Part shown: piece by piece, positions 8,299 through 16,496 of the stretch
Layout of the letters: each line of letters begins with the position of its first letter
Position numbering within the stretch: position 1 is the stretch's first letter
NCBI GenBank assembly: GCA_016765335.1
Contig: JAESQE010000553.1
Location: forward strand, 1 to 17,740
From: Planctomycetaceae bacterium
GTDB taxonomy: Bacteria > Planctomycetota > Planctomycetia > Planctomycetales > Planctomycetaceae
Length of the DNA stretch: 17,740 bases
Reading direction: 5' to 3'
Made by a program: the position numbers and the translations under genes
The notes under the pieces: generated by a model
Seen by the model: the letters and a program-made list of their open reading frames with translations, nothing else
What the model was told of the DNA's origin: nothing
Database searches by the model: none

Positions 8299-9600
8299 TT
8301 ATTCTGCGATACAATAAAGAACTTCTTTTCGTTCTTCCCCTGCTCCGAATGCGACTCTTGTGTAGATTTGATTCCCACAAATCGTCGGTGTCGCGAAGCA
8401 CTCATCGCCTAATTTGTTTCGTCCTAATAATTCAAAACTATCTTTGGTCGCTTTGAAGATGAAGGTCTCTCCTTCTTCGTTGGTGACATGAATTTTATTA
8501 CCCACTAATACTGGTGACGAAGAGATAGTTCCTGCCAAGCGGCCCTTCCAAAGTTCTTCGCCGGATTTACTATCTAAGCACAAAGCAAAGCCTCCATCTG
8601 CAACCATGAACAACAATTTCCCCCGGGTGAGCATCGAAGGAACATAAATCCGAGTGTTGTTTTCCCAGACCAGTTCATTGGAACCATCCGCTTTGACAGC
8701 TGAAACATGATTCTTGGGATACCCTCCACTTGTGTAAATCAATTCTCCGTTAGTGACGGTGCTGGTCACACATTCGGTGGTTGCTCCTTCAACTTCCCAG
8801 TTTTTCACACCCGTCAGCGGATTGAAGCTCGATACCATCTCGCAGCCGGTCATCAGTAATTGTGTTTTGCCAGCTACCTTCAAAATGATAGGAGACGGAT
8901 AATTAGGCATCTCCGGCCGTTTGACTATCCAGGATATTTTACCAGTTGCTCGATCTAACCCTGCAATCGCTCCCCCGGATTTGTTGTCGCCAGATACTAT
9001 CACCAACGGACCGTACATTGTTGGGGAAGAACCGAATCCCTGATGAACAACATAATCTGTGATGCGAGTTTGCCAAATGATTTTGCCATCCAAATCCAAT
9101 GCAGAGGTATACATGGCATCGTCGTGCAGGAAATTAATGAAAAGGCGTTTGCCGTCACACGCAGGGGTGGAAGAAGCTTGTGTCCCACGTGCATTCTTTG
9201 GTGGAGTCGGCTTGCCTTGATGGACGACCGTTTCCCAGATCTTTTTGCCTGATTTTTTATCGACACACAACAGCGACCGAGTTTCTTTATCTTTCTCGGC
9301 AACTGCGATGTAAAGATAATCTCCCACAATAATCGGCGAGCCATGTCCGCGACCCGGAAGATCCAGTTTCCAGGCGATGTTTTCAGTCTCACTCCAGGAC
9401 AATGGAGTTTTCTGTGGCATCGCAACGCCATCCTGCTTCAATCCACGCCAGCAAGGCCAATCTGTTTTTTGAAACGGCCCGATTTCATCAGCTGCAAAGA
9501 CGGCCCCAGAGGAAAGTCCGGTCAAACCTGTCAACATCAGCAGTAGGACAGATCCGGTGAATTTAATGCCTTTGACATCACTTGAGCGAAACGTTTGCAT
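8299..9600 (-). CDS. Secreted PQQ-like beta-propeller protein
   Basis: This 433-aa exported protein is built of PQQ-type beta-propeller repeats, the fold of BamB and quinoprotein dehydrogenases. A signal peptide occupies about 1-37 (hydrophobic 14-35, ending AVFAA). After it comes WPCWRGLKQDGV (48-59), an N-terminal motif common in secreted planctomycete members, to my recollection. Repeated blade signatures follow, such as LLCVDKKSGKKIWET, ALDLDGKIIWQT, GLDRATGKISWI, SFNPLTGVKNWEV and CLDSKSGEELWKG. Each pairs a DxxxGxxxW element with a preceding SSP/TP strand (SSTPACDGKRL, SSPTMYGPL, SSSPVLVGNKI). No haem-binding CXXCH or PQQ-ligand catalytic set was seen, so it is probably a binding or scaffold protein and not a dehydrogenase. 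It is monocistronic and divergent from the epimerase-like gene across 126 bp. Confidence 0.85.
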   Translation of the reverse strand: MQTFRSSDVKGIKFTGSVLLLMLTGLTGLSSGAVFAADEIGPFQKTDWPCWRGLKQDGVAMPQKTPLSWSETENIAWKLDLPGRGHGSPIIVGDYLYIAVAEKDKETRSLLCVDKKSGKKIWETVVHQGKPTPPKNARGTQASSTPACDGKRLFINFLHDDAMYTSALDLDGKIIWQTRITDYVVHQGFGSSPTMYGPLVIVSGDNKSGGAIAGLDRATGKISWIVKRPEMPNYPSPIILKVAGKTQLLMTGCEMVSSFNPLTGVKNWEVEGATTECVTSTVTNGELIYTSGGYPKNHVSAVKADGSNELVWENNTRIYVPSMLTRGKLLFMVADGGFALCLDSKSGEELWKGRLAGTISSSPVLVGNKIHVTNEEGETFIFKATKDSFELLGRNKLGDECFATPTICGNQIYTRVAFGAGEERKEVLYCIAE

Positions 9601-9726
9601 GGATAACTCGCAATTTTCAATTTGTGTTGAAATGACAGTTCATGATAATTTGAATTTCAAGAAAAACGATTGTGACACCCTCGGGACGATGTTGCAACGA
9701 TCACTGTTCCTGTTTACCCTTAAATC

Positions 9727-10761
9727 ATGAGCAAAACAGAAACAATCCAAAATGTTGATCAACTTGACGATCTATTAAGCCAACCGCCCGAGTATTTAAT
9801 TGATGCGATGTCACGCATCCAAGGAGACTTGGTCATTCTCGGCGTAGGCGGGAAAATGGGCCCTACGCTGGCCCGCATGGCGAGAATCGCTTCTGAAAAA
9901 GCAGGCGTTTCGCGAAGAATCACCGGTGTATCTCGATTTTCTGATACGAACTTGCGGGAGAAGTTGCATGTGTGGGGGATCGAAACCATTGCAGCTGATT
10001 TGTTGGATGAAAATGTCTACACCGATCTGCCCGATGCAGATAATGTGATGATCATGACAGGTGTGAAGTTTGGAACATCAGGCAACCAATCCCTTACCTG
10101 GGCCATGAATACCTACATGCCAGCTTTGGCAACCAGTCGGTATCGCAACAGCCGGATCGCAGCTTTTTCGACAGGCAATGTTTATCCTTTCTCACCCATT
10201 TGCGAAGGAGGCTCTCAAGAAACAGATGCTCTTGTTCCGGTTGGCGAATACGCAACCAGTGTCTTGGGCCGCGAACGGATGTACGAATACTTCAGCTTGA
10301 AATACAATTTGCCAACAGCTCTGCTTCGTCTGAATTATGCCTGCGAATTACGGTATGGCGTGATTGTCGATTTAGCTCAGAAAATTTGGTCCGATCAACC
10401 GGTTGATGTTTCGATGGGCGCGTTCAATGTCATTTGGCAAGCCGATGCAAATGCGATGGCCCTGGCAGCATTAGAGCATGCCGATTCCCCACCCTACATA
10501 TTAAATATTGCAGGTCCGGAAACATTAAGTGTGCGCAGAACCTGTGAAGCATTAGCAGATCGCATGGGCAAGCAAGTACAAATCACCGGCGAAGAAGCTC
10601 CCTCCGCGTTACTGAATAACGGTCAAAAAGGTCACCAACAATTCGGCTATCCCGCAGTCAGCTCGCTACAAATGATCGAATGGATCGCAGACTGGGTAAA
10701 AAACGACGGAGCCTACCACGGCAAACCAACCAAGTTCGAAGTGCGAGACGGCAAGTTTTAA
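9727..10761 (+). CDS. NAD(P)-dependent epimerase/dehydratase-like protein (extended SDR)
   Basis: This 344-aa Rossmann-fold protein belongs to the extended short-chain dehydrogenase superfamily, typically acting on nucleotide sugars. The dinucleotide-binding glycine motif is GVGGKMG at 39-45, preceded by a beta-strand (DLVILG). AFSTGNVYPF (146-155) carries the conserved Ser/Thr. The active-site tyrosine is probably Y175 in GEYATSVLGRERM, but the expected YxxxK lysine is V179, so ordinary SDR catalysis is doubtful. The segment YILNIAGPETLSVRRTCEALADRMG (about 258-282) is the usual C-terminal substrate-domain landmark. Length fits the family. ATG at 9727 has no clear Shine-Dalgarno sequence. 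The insertion sequence begins 7 bp after the stop codon, so the coding sequence is undamaged. The substrate is unknown. Confidence 0.85.
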   Translation: MSKTETIQNVDQLDDLLSQPPEYLIDAMSRIQGDLVILGVGGKMGPTLARMARIASEKAGVSRRITGVSRFSDTNLREKLHVWGIETIAADLLDENVYTDLPDADNVMIMTGVKFGTSGNQSLTWAMNTYMPALATSRYRNSRIAAFSTGNVYPFSPICEGGSQETDALVPVGEYATSVLGRERMYEYFSLKYNLPTALLRLNYACELRYGVIVDLAQKIWSDQPVDVSMGAFNVIWQADANAMALAALEHADSPPYILNIAGPETLSVRRTCEALADRMGKQVQITGEEAPSALLNNGQKGHQQFGYPAVSSLQMIEWIADWVKNDGAYHGKPTKFEVRDGKF

Positions 10762-10768
10762 ACAGGAT

Positions 10769-10793
10769 TGGAGTTCCCCGCGAATAGTGGGCG
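10769..10793 (+). repeat. IS3 left terminal inverted repeat
   Basis: This 25 bp arm begins TGGAGTTCCCCGCG and ends AGTGGGCG. It is an exact reverse complement of 12004-12028 and starts 7 bp after the stop codon of the epimerase-like gene. Confidence 0.93.
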
Positions 10794-10819
10794 ATCAATT
10801 AAGAGTGTATACTATTCTC

Positions 10820-10825
10820 AGGAGG
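10820..10825 (+). promoter_or_regulatory. Ribosome binding site of the IS transposase orfA
   Basis: AGGAGG lies 7 bp before the ATG at 10833. It is a full consensus Shine-Dalgarno sequence, stronger than most host genes in this window have, and it fixes the orfA start. TATACT at 10808-10813 could be a -10 element, but the matching -35 is poor. Confidence 0.7.
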
Positions 10826-10832
10826 AATCACC

Positions 10833-11135
10833 ATGAGTAAGAAGCAAGCAACATCGCAGTCGACAACAAAGCGAACTCGTCGTACATTCGATGATGAGTA
10901 CAAAATCGAAGCCGTCAAAATGGTGACCGACCAAGGCTACAAAGTAGCAGAAGCTGCCCGCAGTCTGGGCATTCAAGTTAATCTGTTACATCGCTGGAAG
11001 GACAAGTTCTCTGAGCAGGTAGACGACACTGATAACGAAGAACTCAAACATTTGCGAGCAGAAAACAAACGCCTGCGTATGGAGCGTGACATCTTAAAAA
11101 AAGCGACGGTCTTCTTTGCGAGCGAAAAGAACTGA
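10833..11135 (+). CDS. IS3-family transposase OrfA
   Basis: This 100-aa DNA-binding regulator and N-terminal half of the IS3 transposase binds the element's inverted repeats. A basic N-terminus is followed by a helix-turn-helix (about 28-55, including VAEAARSLGIQVNLLHRWK). Next comes the leucine-zipper-like segment LKHLRAENKRLRMERDIL (about 68-85), used for multimerisation. The protein ends KKATVFFASEKN, the usual end of IS3-group OrfA. The run of seven A near the 3' end (11096-11102) is the slippery site that makes the OrfAB fusion. Start is supported by AGGAGG 7 bp upstream. Confidence 0.93.
   Translation: MSKKQATSQSTTKRTRRTFDDEYKIEAVKMVTDQGYKVAEAARSLGIQVNLLHRWKDKFSEQVDDTDNEELKHLRAENKRLRMERDILKKATVFFASEKN
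11096..11102 (+). other. Programmed -1 frameshift site (A AAA AAA)
   Basis: In the orfA frame the bases read TTA AAA AAA GCG, so the heptamer A-AAA-AAA is correctly phased for tandem slippage by one base. After slipping, translation continues AAA AGC GAC GGT and stays open in the orfB frame through 11180 to the stop at 11992. The fusion would be 386 aa, the usual size of an IS3 OrfAB transposase. Confidence 0.8.
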
Positions 11136-11179
11136 GATATCAGTTCGTCCTGGAACACAAAGAGCAGTGGCCCATTACG

Positions 11180-11992
11180 GTGATGTGCAGCGTCTTGCAG
11201 ATCTCACGCAGCGGCTATTACTCTTGGCAAAGTAGATCGGAAAGCAAACCGTCTCAGCGGCGAAAGTCGTTGGTGGCTGACATCCGGGAAATTCATCAAG
11301 AGAAATTCAAGCACAACTTTGGTTCGCCCAGAGTTCATAAAGAACTGAAGAAAAAAGGAGTTCTCTGTAGTGAAACGATGGTGGCAAAAGTAATGAAAGA
11401 AGCTGGCATACAAGCACGAACGACAAAGAAATTCAATGTAACAACGGACTCGAATCATAATCATCCAGTGGCAGAAAACTTGTTGAACAGAGAGTTCGAC
11501 AAAGCAACCAAACCGAACGAATTATGGGTGAGTGACGTGACTTACATCTGGACTTTGGAGGGTTGGTTGTACTTGAGTTGTGTGATGGATTTATTTTCAA
11601 GGAAGATTGTGGGATGGAGCATGGCTTCTTCGATGACGAAAGGATTTGTGATGGAGGCCCTCTCAATGGCAGTGACCCAACGTTGTCCTGGTGAGGAGTT
11701 GCTGCATCATTCAGATCGTGGCAGCCAGTATTGCAGCAACGACTATCAACAGATGCTGCGAGCCAGCGGAATCACGTGCAGCATGAGCCGTAAGGGAAAC
11801 TGCTGGGACAACGCAGCAATGGAAAGTTTCTTTGCGACGTTGAAGAAGGAATTAATCTATCAAGAACGCTACAAAACAAGAGCAGCAGCCAGGCGTAGCA
11901 TCTTTGAATACGTCGAAGTGTTTTATAACCGTGAGCGAATTCATTCCTCGTTAGGCTACATCAGCCCCGAAGAATTTGAACGACTCGCATAA
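11180..11992 (+). CDS. IS3-family transposase OrfB (DDE/rve integrase domain)
   Basis: This is the catalytic half of the transposase, carrying out strand cleavage and transfer of the element. An HTH_21-type region (about 31-88, including the FGSPRVHKELKKKG stretch) precedes an rve integrase core. The DDE triad is D119 (LWVSDVTYI), D179 (HHSDRGSQY) and E215 (NAAMESFFATLK), with exactly 35 residues between D179 and E215 as in IS3. The C-terminal YNRERIHSSLGYISPEEFE is the family's usual end. The reading frame is open upstream to 11099 without a stop and contains family-typical RYQFVLEHKEQWPITVMC. The functional product is therefore most likely the OrfAB fusion made by -1 frameshifting, with the GTG at 11180 (or ATG at 11183) only a possible internal start. 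Confidence 0.93.
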   Translation: MMCSVLQISRSGYYSWQSRSESKPSQRRKSLVADIREIHQEKFKHNFGSPRVHKELKKKGVLCSETMVAKVMKEAGIQARTTKKFNVTTDSNHNHPVAENLLNREFDKATKPNELWVSDVTYIWTLEGWLYLSCVMDLFSRKIVGWSMASSMTKGFVMEALSMAVTQRCPGEELLHHSDRGSQYCSNDYQQMLRASGITCSMSRKGNCWDNAAMESFFATLKKELIYQERYKTRAAARRSIFEYVEVFYNRERIHSSLGYISPEEFERLA

Positions 11993-12003
11993 CCTAACCG
12001 AAG

Positions 12004-12028
12004 CGCCCACTATTCGCGGGGAACTCCA
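12004..12028 (-). repeat. IS3 right terminal inverted repeat
   Basis: This 25 bp arm begins CGCCCACTATTCGCGG and ends CTCCA. It is an exact reverse complement of 10769-10793 and starts 11 bp after the orfB stop. Confidence 0.93.
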
Positions 12029-12090
12029 CAACCACATGCAATACTGTCAACCACTTTTTGTGTAATGTCTATAATAATACAAGCAGTAGG

Positions 12091-12115
12091 TTGGGGTAGC
12101 GGCAGCGTATCCCAA
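12091..12115. repeat. Intergenic palindromic repeat
   Basis: TTGGGGTAGC and GCGTATCCCAA pair around GGCA, with one G-T wobble. The hairpin lies in the non-coding stretch between the IS and korB and is flanked by GTAGG and CGAG. It has no T-tract on either side, so it looks like a dispersed intergenic repeat and not a terminator. Homologous copies elsewhere are suspected but not shown. Confidence 0.4.
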
Positions 12116-12166
12116 CGAGTGCGAGAGATCGCTTTGTAGCAAATGGTGGATTCAATTTTCAAATGC

Positions 12167-12199
12167 AATAAGCCCGGCTTGAATTAAGCCGGGCTTATT
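12167..12199 (-). terminator. Strong hairpin terminator after korAB
   Basis: AATAAGCCCGGCTT (12167-12180) pairs perfectly over 14 bp with AAGCCGGGCTTATT (12186-12199) around the loop GAATT. It lies 46 bp past the korB stop on the minus strand. The A/T-rich ends of the stem supply short T-runs on both strands, so it can act in both directions and would also block transcripts coming out of the IS. Confidence 0.8.
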
Positions 12200-12244
12200 G
12201 TGTGGAATCGATGTTACTGGAGCTGGTTGGAGTTAGCTGGTAGC

Positions 12245-13269
<1,025 letters not shown>

Positions 13270-13383
13270 GGTAAAACCCTATGGTCTATTTGTCATTAAA
13301 TATGATCGCAGGAACATTTCCAAGGTAGATCATCGCGTTGATGGAATTATATAGGTTGGTTGTGGTAAGGAAATAGCTCGTTT

Positions 13384-15264
13384 TTATTCAGCTAAAATCT
13401 TTTCGATACCATCGACGATTTCAGAGATTAAGAACGGTTTCCCTTTCATCTTGTTTAAGCCTTGGGCGTCAACTAAAAATTTACCTCGAAGTAGAAACAG
13501 GAGTTGGCCTGCATTCAATTCCGGAACCAAAACTTTCTTGTATTTTTTAAGCAGATCGCTGAGGTTTCTTGGGAAGGGATTCAAATATCGCAGGTGTGCT
13601 AAGGCGACGCTTTTTCCTTCTGATTGAGCTTGCTGGACAGCGGATTTCACAGATCCATAAGTGCCCCCCCAGCTAATGACCAGCAAGTCGCCAGAATCCG
13701 GCCCGTCGATGGCTTGTTCTGGAATATGATCAGCAATCCCTGCAATTTTCTTGGCACGAATTGCAATCATGTTTTCGTGATTGTCGGCATCGTAACTGAC
13801 GTTTCCGGTGCCATCCGATTTTTCAAGGCCACCTAATCGGTGTTCAAGACCCGGTGTGCCTGGTGTTGCCCAGGGGCGTACAAGGCGTTCGTCTCGCAGG
13901 TAAGGTAAGTATTCACCGTTTTCGCCGTTTGGTGTTTTAATATGAGAGCATTTGATCGGTATCAGTGACGATTCGTCAGGAATGAGCCACGGTTCTGCAC
14001 CATTAGCGACGTATCCATCGCTGAGTAAGAAGACAGGAGTCATGAATTCGACAGCCAATCGCATGGCTTCCCGGGCTGTGTCAAACGCGTCAGCAGGGGT
14101 GGCAGCTGCGACAATCGGCATCGGAGATTCACCATTACGACCGAACATACACATCATTAAGTCAGATTGTTCCGTCTTGGTGGGTAACCCGGTACTTGGT
14201 CCACCCCGTTGAACGTTGACAATGACCATGGGCAGTTCGGTAATAATCCCCAGCCCAATCCCTTCAGACTTGAGTGCAATTCCTGGACCGCTGCTTGCTG
14301 TGATCGCGAAGGAACCACCAAACGATGCACCGACAACTGCGGTAATTGCAGCGATTTCGTCTTCCACCTGAGCGGTTCGGACACCAAAGTTTTTCAACTT
14401 GGCAAGTTCGTGAAGAATGTCACTGGCTGGCGTGATTGGGTAGCCAGCGTAGAATAACTCTTTTCCACAAAGATGAGCAGATGTCGCCAGCCCAATCGCG
14501 ATGGCTTCGTTGCCTGTGATTTTCCTATATTTTCCCGCAGGTAGTTTTGCAGGCGGAATTCGATAATGAACAGTAAATGCTTCGGTCGAGTAGCCAAAGT
14601 CTGAACCAGCCTTCAATGCAGCAAGGTTCGCGTCAGCTAATTGAGGCCGCTTGCCAAATTTACTTTGGACCCATTTTTTAGTTGGTGTATCGTCTCGTTC
14701 GTACAGCCAGAAGACTAAGCCAAGTGCAAAAAAGTTTTTGCAGCGATCTGCTTCTTTCAATGAGAGTCCAAGATCCGCAACGGCATCGCGAGTCAGACGG
14801 GTCATCGGTACTTTGTGTACGCGATATCCAGCCAGGGCTTGTTCATCATCAAGGGGATTACTTTCGTATCCCGCTTTGCCTAGGTTCGATTTATCGAAGG
14901 AGTTTTCGTTGACGATAAGTGTGCCACCCCGTTTAAGGTCGGGCAGATTCGTCTTCAATGCAGCTGGATTCATCGCGACGAGTGTGTCGACTTCGTCCCC
15001 TGGAGTGTGGATTTCGTTGCTGGAAAATCGCAGCTGAAAGCCACTGACCCCGCCGAGTGTTCCTAGTGGTGCACGAATTTCTGCTGGAAAGTCGGGGAAC
15101 GTGCTAACGTCATTCCCGAATATTGCTGAAACATTTGTAAATTGTGTTCCAACTAATTGCATTCCATCTCCGCTGTCACCGCAAAACCGAATGACAACAG
15201 ACTCCACTTCCTCAGATGGCTTGACTGATCCTAAACCGTTTGTACTTGCGTCTACTGACGACAT
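13384..15264 (-). CDS. korA: 2-oxoglutarate:ferredoxin oxidoreductase alpha subunit (gamma-alpha fusion)
   Basis: This 626-aa subunit fuses the gamma domain to the alpha (pyrimidine-binding) domain, the usual arrangement of two-subunit KorAB. The gamma domain covers about 20-230 ([39 protein letters not shown]). The alpha domain starts around 248 ([12 protein letters not shown]) and has YPITPAS at 275-281, [17 protein letters not shown] with the TPP-activating Glu, and [15 protein letters not shown] (354-368). The C-terminal transketolase-like domain contains [17 protein letters not shown] and HLRYLNPFP. The enzyme is cytoplasmic and sensitive to oxygen in many organisms. ATG at 15264 has GAGG very close and AGGGA 11 nt upstream. 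It is the first gene of a korA-korB unit, so stoichiometric expression with korB is expected. Confidence 0.92.
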   Translation of the reverse strand: MSSVDASTNGLGSVKPSEEVESVVIRFCGDSGDGMQLVGTQFTNVSAIFGNDVSTFPDFPAEIRAPLGTLGGVSGFQLRFSSNEIHTPGDEVDTLVAMNPAALKTNLPDLKRGGTLIVNENSFDKSNLGKAGYESNPLDDEQALAGYRVHKVPMTRLTRDAVADLGLSLKEADRCKNFFALGLVFWLYERDDTPTKKWVQSKFGKRPQLADANLAALKAGSDFGYSTEAFTVHYRIPPAKLPAGKYRKITGNEAIAIGLATSAHLCGKELFYAGYPITPASDILHELAKLKNFGVRTAQVEDEIAAITAVVGASFGGSFAITASSGPGIALKSEGIGLGIITELPMVIVNVQRGGPSTGLPTKTEQSDLMMCMFGRNGESPMPIVAAATPADAFDTAREAMRLAVEFMTPVFLLSDGYVANGAEPWLIPDESSLIPIKCSHIKTPNGENGEYLPYLRDERLVRPWATPGTPGLEHRLGGLEKSDGTGNVSYDADNHENMIAIRAKKIAGIADHIPEQAIDGPDSGDLLVISWGGTYGSVKSAVQQAQSEGKSVALAHLRYLNPFPRNLSDLLKKYKKVLVPELNAGQLLFLLRGKFLVDAQGLNKMKGKPFLISEIVDGIEKILAE

Positions 15265-15679
15265 ATCCTCTGTTATCCCTAATTGACTTCGTCTATTTGT
15301 TGACGAATTGAAAATCTAACACACTTGCGTGTTTGTTTATGCGTTTGGTGTTCTTAAACTATCACCCAGGCACGACCACAAGCCCTAATAGAGCTTGATA
15401 TAACTGTTCTGTGTCGTTGCTCTTGAGGAATATCGACTGGTAACCGGAAAAACTCCGATAATCCTCGTGGATATCCCAGTATATCGTCATTCTTGCACTC
15501 ACTGGTTCAGTTTGAAAGTGATAGCATACGGTTTCATTGAAGATTGTCAGGAATGCATGATAAATTGCCTTTAGTAGTGCATAATTAAGAGGTCGAGGTA
15601 TTGTTTGTGGCCTCGTGTTGACCTCTGTTTTTTCTGTGTAGTTGGTCTTAGGGCATCGATAGTAGGGCAGGGGATTCTA
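15265..15679. other. Gene-free spacer between divergent korA and the SGNH gene
   Basis: These 415 bp contain no convincing coding region and must hold the promoters of both transcription units. An imperfect palindrome AAGCCCTAATAGAGCTT (15380-15396, one mismatch pair, central A) could be an operator. No well-spaced -35/-10 pair was found on either strand. An in-frame TTG at 15605 would extend the SGNH protein, but it adds 25 residues ahead of the signal peptide and is not supported. Confidence 0.4.
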
Positions 15680-16438
15680 ATGATGATGAAAAGGGTTCTG
15701 AGCGGGTGTTTGTGCTTTGTGTGCTTGCTGAATGTTGTTTTTTTTGCGTCTAATTTGCTTGCCTCTGAGAAAGTAATCGTGGCATTTGGGGATTCTACTA
15801 CTGCGTCTCGTGGGCAGTTGAGGGTTTATTCCGATCTGCTTCAAGGCGAATTTCGTAGTCGAAAGATTGATGCGAAAGTGTTCAATGCAGGGGTGGGCGG
15901 AAATACAACGCAGCGAGCGGGTGTTCGGTTTGAAGCTGATGTATTGTCCAGAAAACCTGACGTGACGATCATTCAGTTTGGCATTAACGATTCAGCAGTA
16001 GATGTCTGGAGAAGTCCTCCTTCGGTGAAGCCACGCATCGGGGTCGATCAATATGAACGGAATTTGAGATTGTTTATTCAAAAGCTGGAATCGCAGGGAT
16101 CTGAAATTATTCTGATGACGCCGAACTCTTTGAGGTGGACGCCGAAGCTCAAGCAGCTTTATGGGAAGTCGCCGTATTTGCCTGATGAACCAGGCGGGTT
16201 CAATGTATTGCTCAAAAAGTACGCAGAGGTCGTCCGGCAAGTCGGGAAAGAGCAATCTGTACCGGTTGTTGATGTTTTCGCTGCATTCGAAAAATATGGC
16301 AAGGTGGCAGGTCAAAATGTAGATGATTTACTTCTCGACGGAATGCACCCCAACGAAAAAGGGCAGCAGTTGGTGTTCGACTTGCTGAAGAAGTCGCAGT
16401 CGCTCAAGTCGCTTTTGTTATCCCCGTCAGTTCGTTAA
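15680..16438 (+). CDS. Exported SGNH/GDSL hydrolase (probable esterase)
   Basis: This secreted serine esterase of the SGNH superfamily has all four conserved blocks. The nucleophile S39 lies in FGDST, the oxyanion glycine in NAGVGGN (69-75), the oxyanion asparagine N103 in FGINDS, and the catalytic D220/H223 in DGMHPNEKG. Substrates in the family range from acetylated glycans to lipids. A signal peptide covers about 1-29 (MMMKRV, hydrophobic core, LLAS). The start at 15680 is chosen because AGGGG lies 6 bp upstream and the signal peptide follows at once; 15683 and 15686 are equally usable ATGs. The length of 252 aa is normal. The sialidase-like gene follows after 58 bp on the same strand, so deacetylation of a glycan before glycosidase action is a plausible role. 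Confidence 0.85.
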   Translation: MMMKRVLSGCLCFVCLLNVVFFASNLLASEKVIVAFGDSTTASRGQLRVYSDLLQGEFRSRKIDAKVFNAGVGGNTTQRAGVRFEADVLSRKPDVTIIQFGINDSAVDVWRSPPSVKPRIGVDQYERNLRLFIQKLESQGSEIILMTPNSLRWTPKLKQLYGKSPYLPDEPGGFNVLLKKYAEVVRQVGKEQSVPVVDVFAAFEKYGKVAGQNVDDLLLDGMHPNEKGQQLVFDLLKKSQSLKSLLLSPSVR

Positions 16439-16496
16439 ACATGTTGGATGGTTTAGTTTGTAATCCAAGAGAATAGTTTCAACCGGGAGATGCCTG

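Larger units (their letters stand above)
10769..12028 (+). mobile_element. Complete IS3-family insertion sequence (1260 bp)
   Basis: The element is bounded by perfect 25 bp terminal inverted repeats starting TGGAGTTCCC and ending CA on the right, so it has TG...CA termini. It carries overlapping orfA and orfB with a -1 frameshift site between them, typical of IS3. Both frames are intact, so it looks transposition-competent. No 3-5 bp target duplication is visible: the flanks are ACAGGAT on the left and CAACCAC on the right. It sits in the gap between the convergent epimerase-like and korB genes and interrupts no recognisable gene. Confidence 0.93.

Noticed and set aside
9000..9431. 143-aa minus-strand open frame inside the PQQ-like gene
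   Set aside because: It overlaps the propeller gene in another frame. The propeller frame has a signal peptide and clear blade repeats, and this one has nothing recognisable.
12029..12054. CAACCAC direct repeat (12029-12035 and 12048-12054) as a trace of target duplication
   Set aside because: Both copies lie on the same side of the IS, so they cannot be its target duplication; the match is short enough to be chance.
13673..13679. Run of seven C in korA as a possible phase-variation or error site
   Set aside because: The frame is intact across it (SWGGTYGSV) and matches the conserved family motif.
14651..15037. 128-aa plus-strand open frame opposite korA
   Set aside because: It is antisense to the well-conserved gamma domain of KorA, with no start signal.
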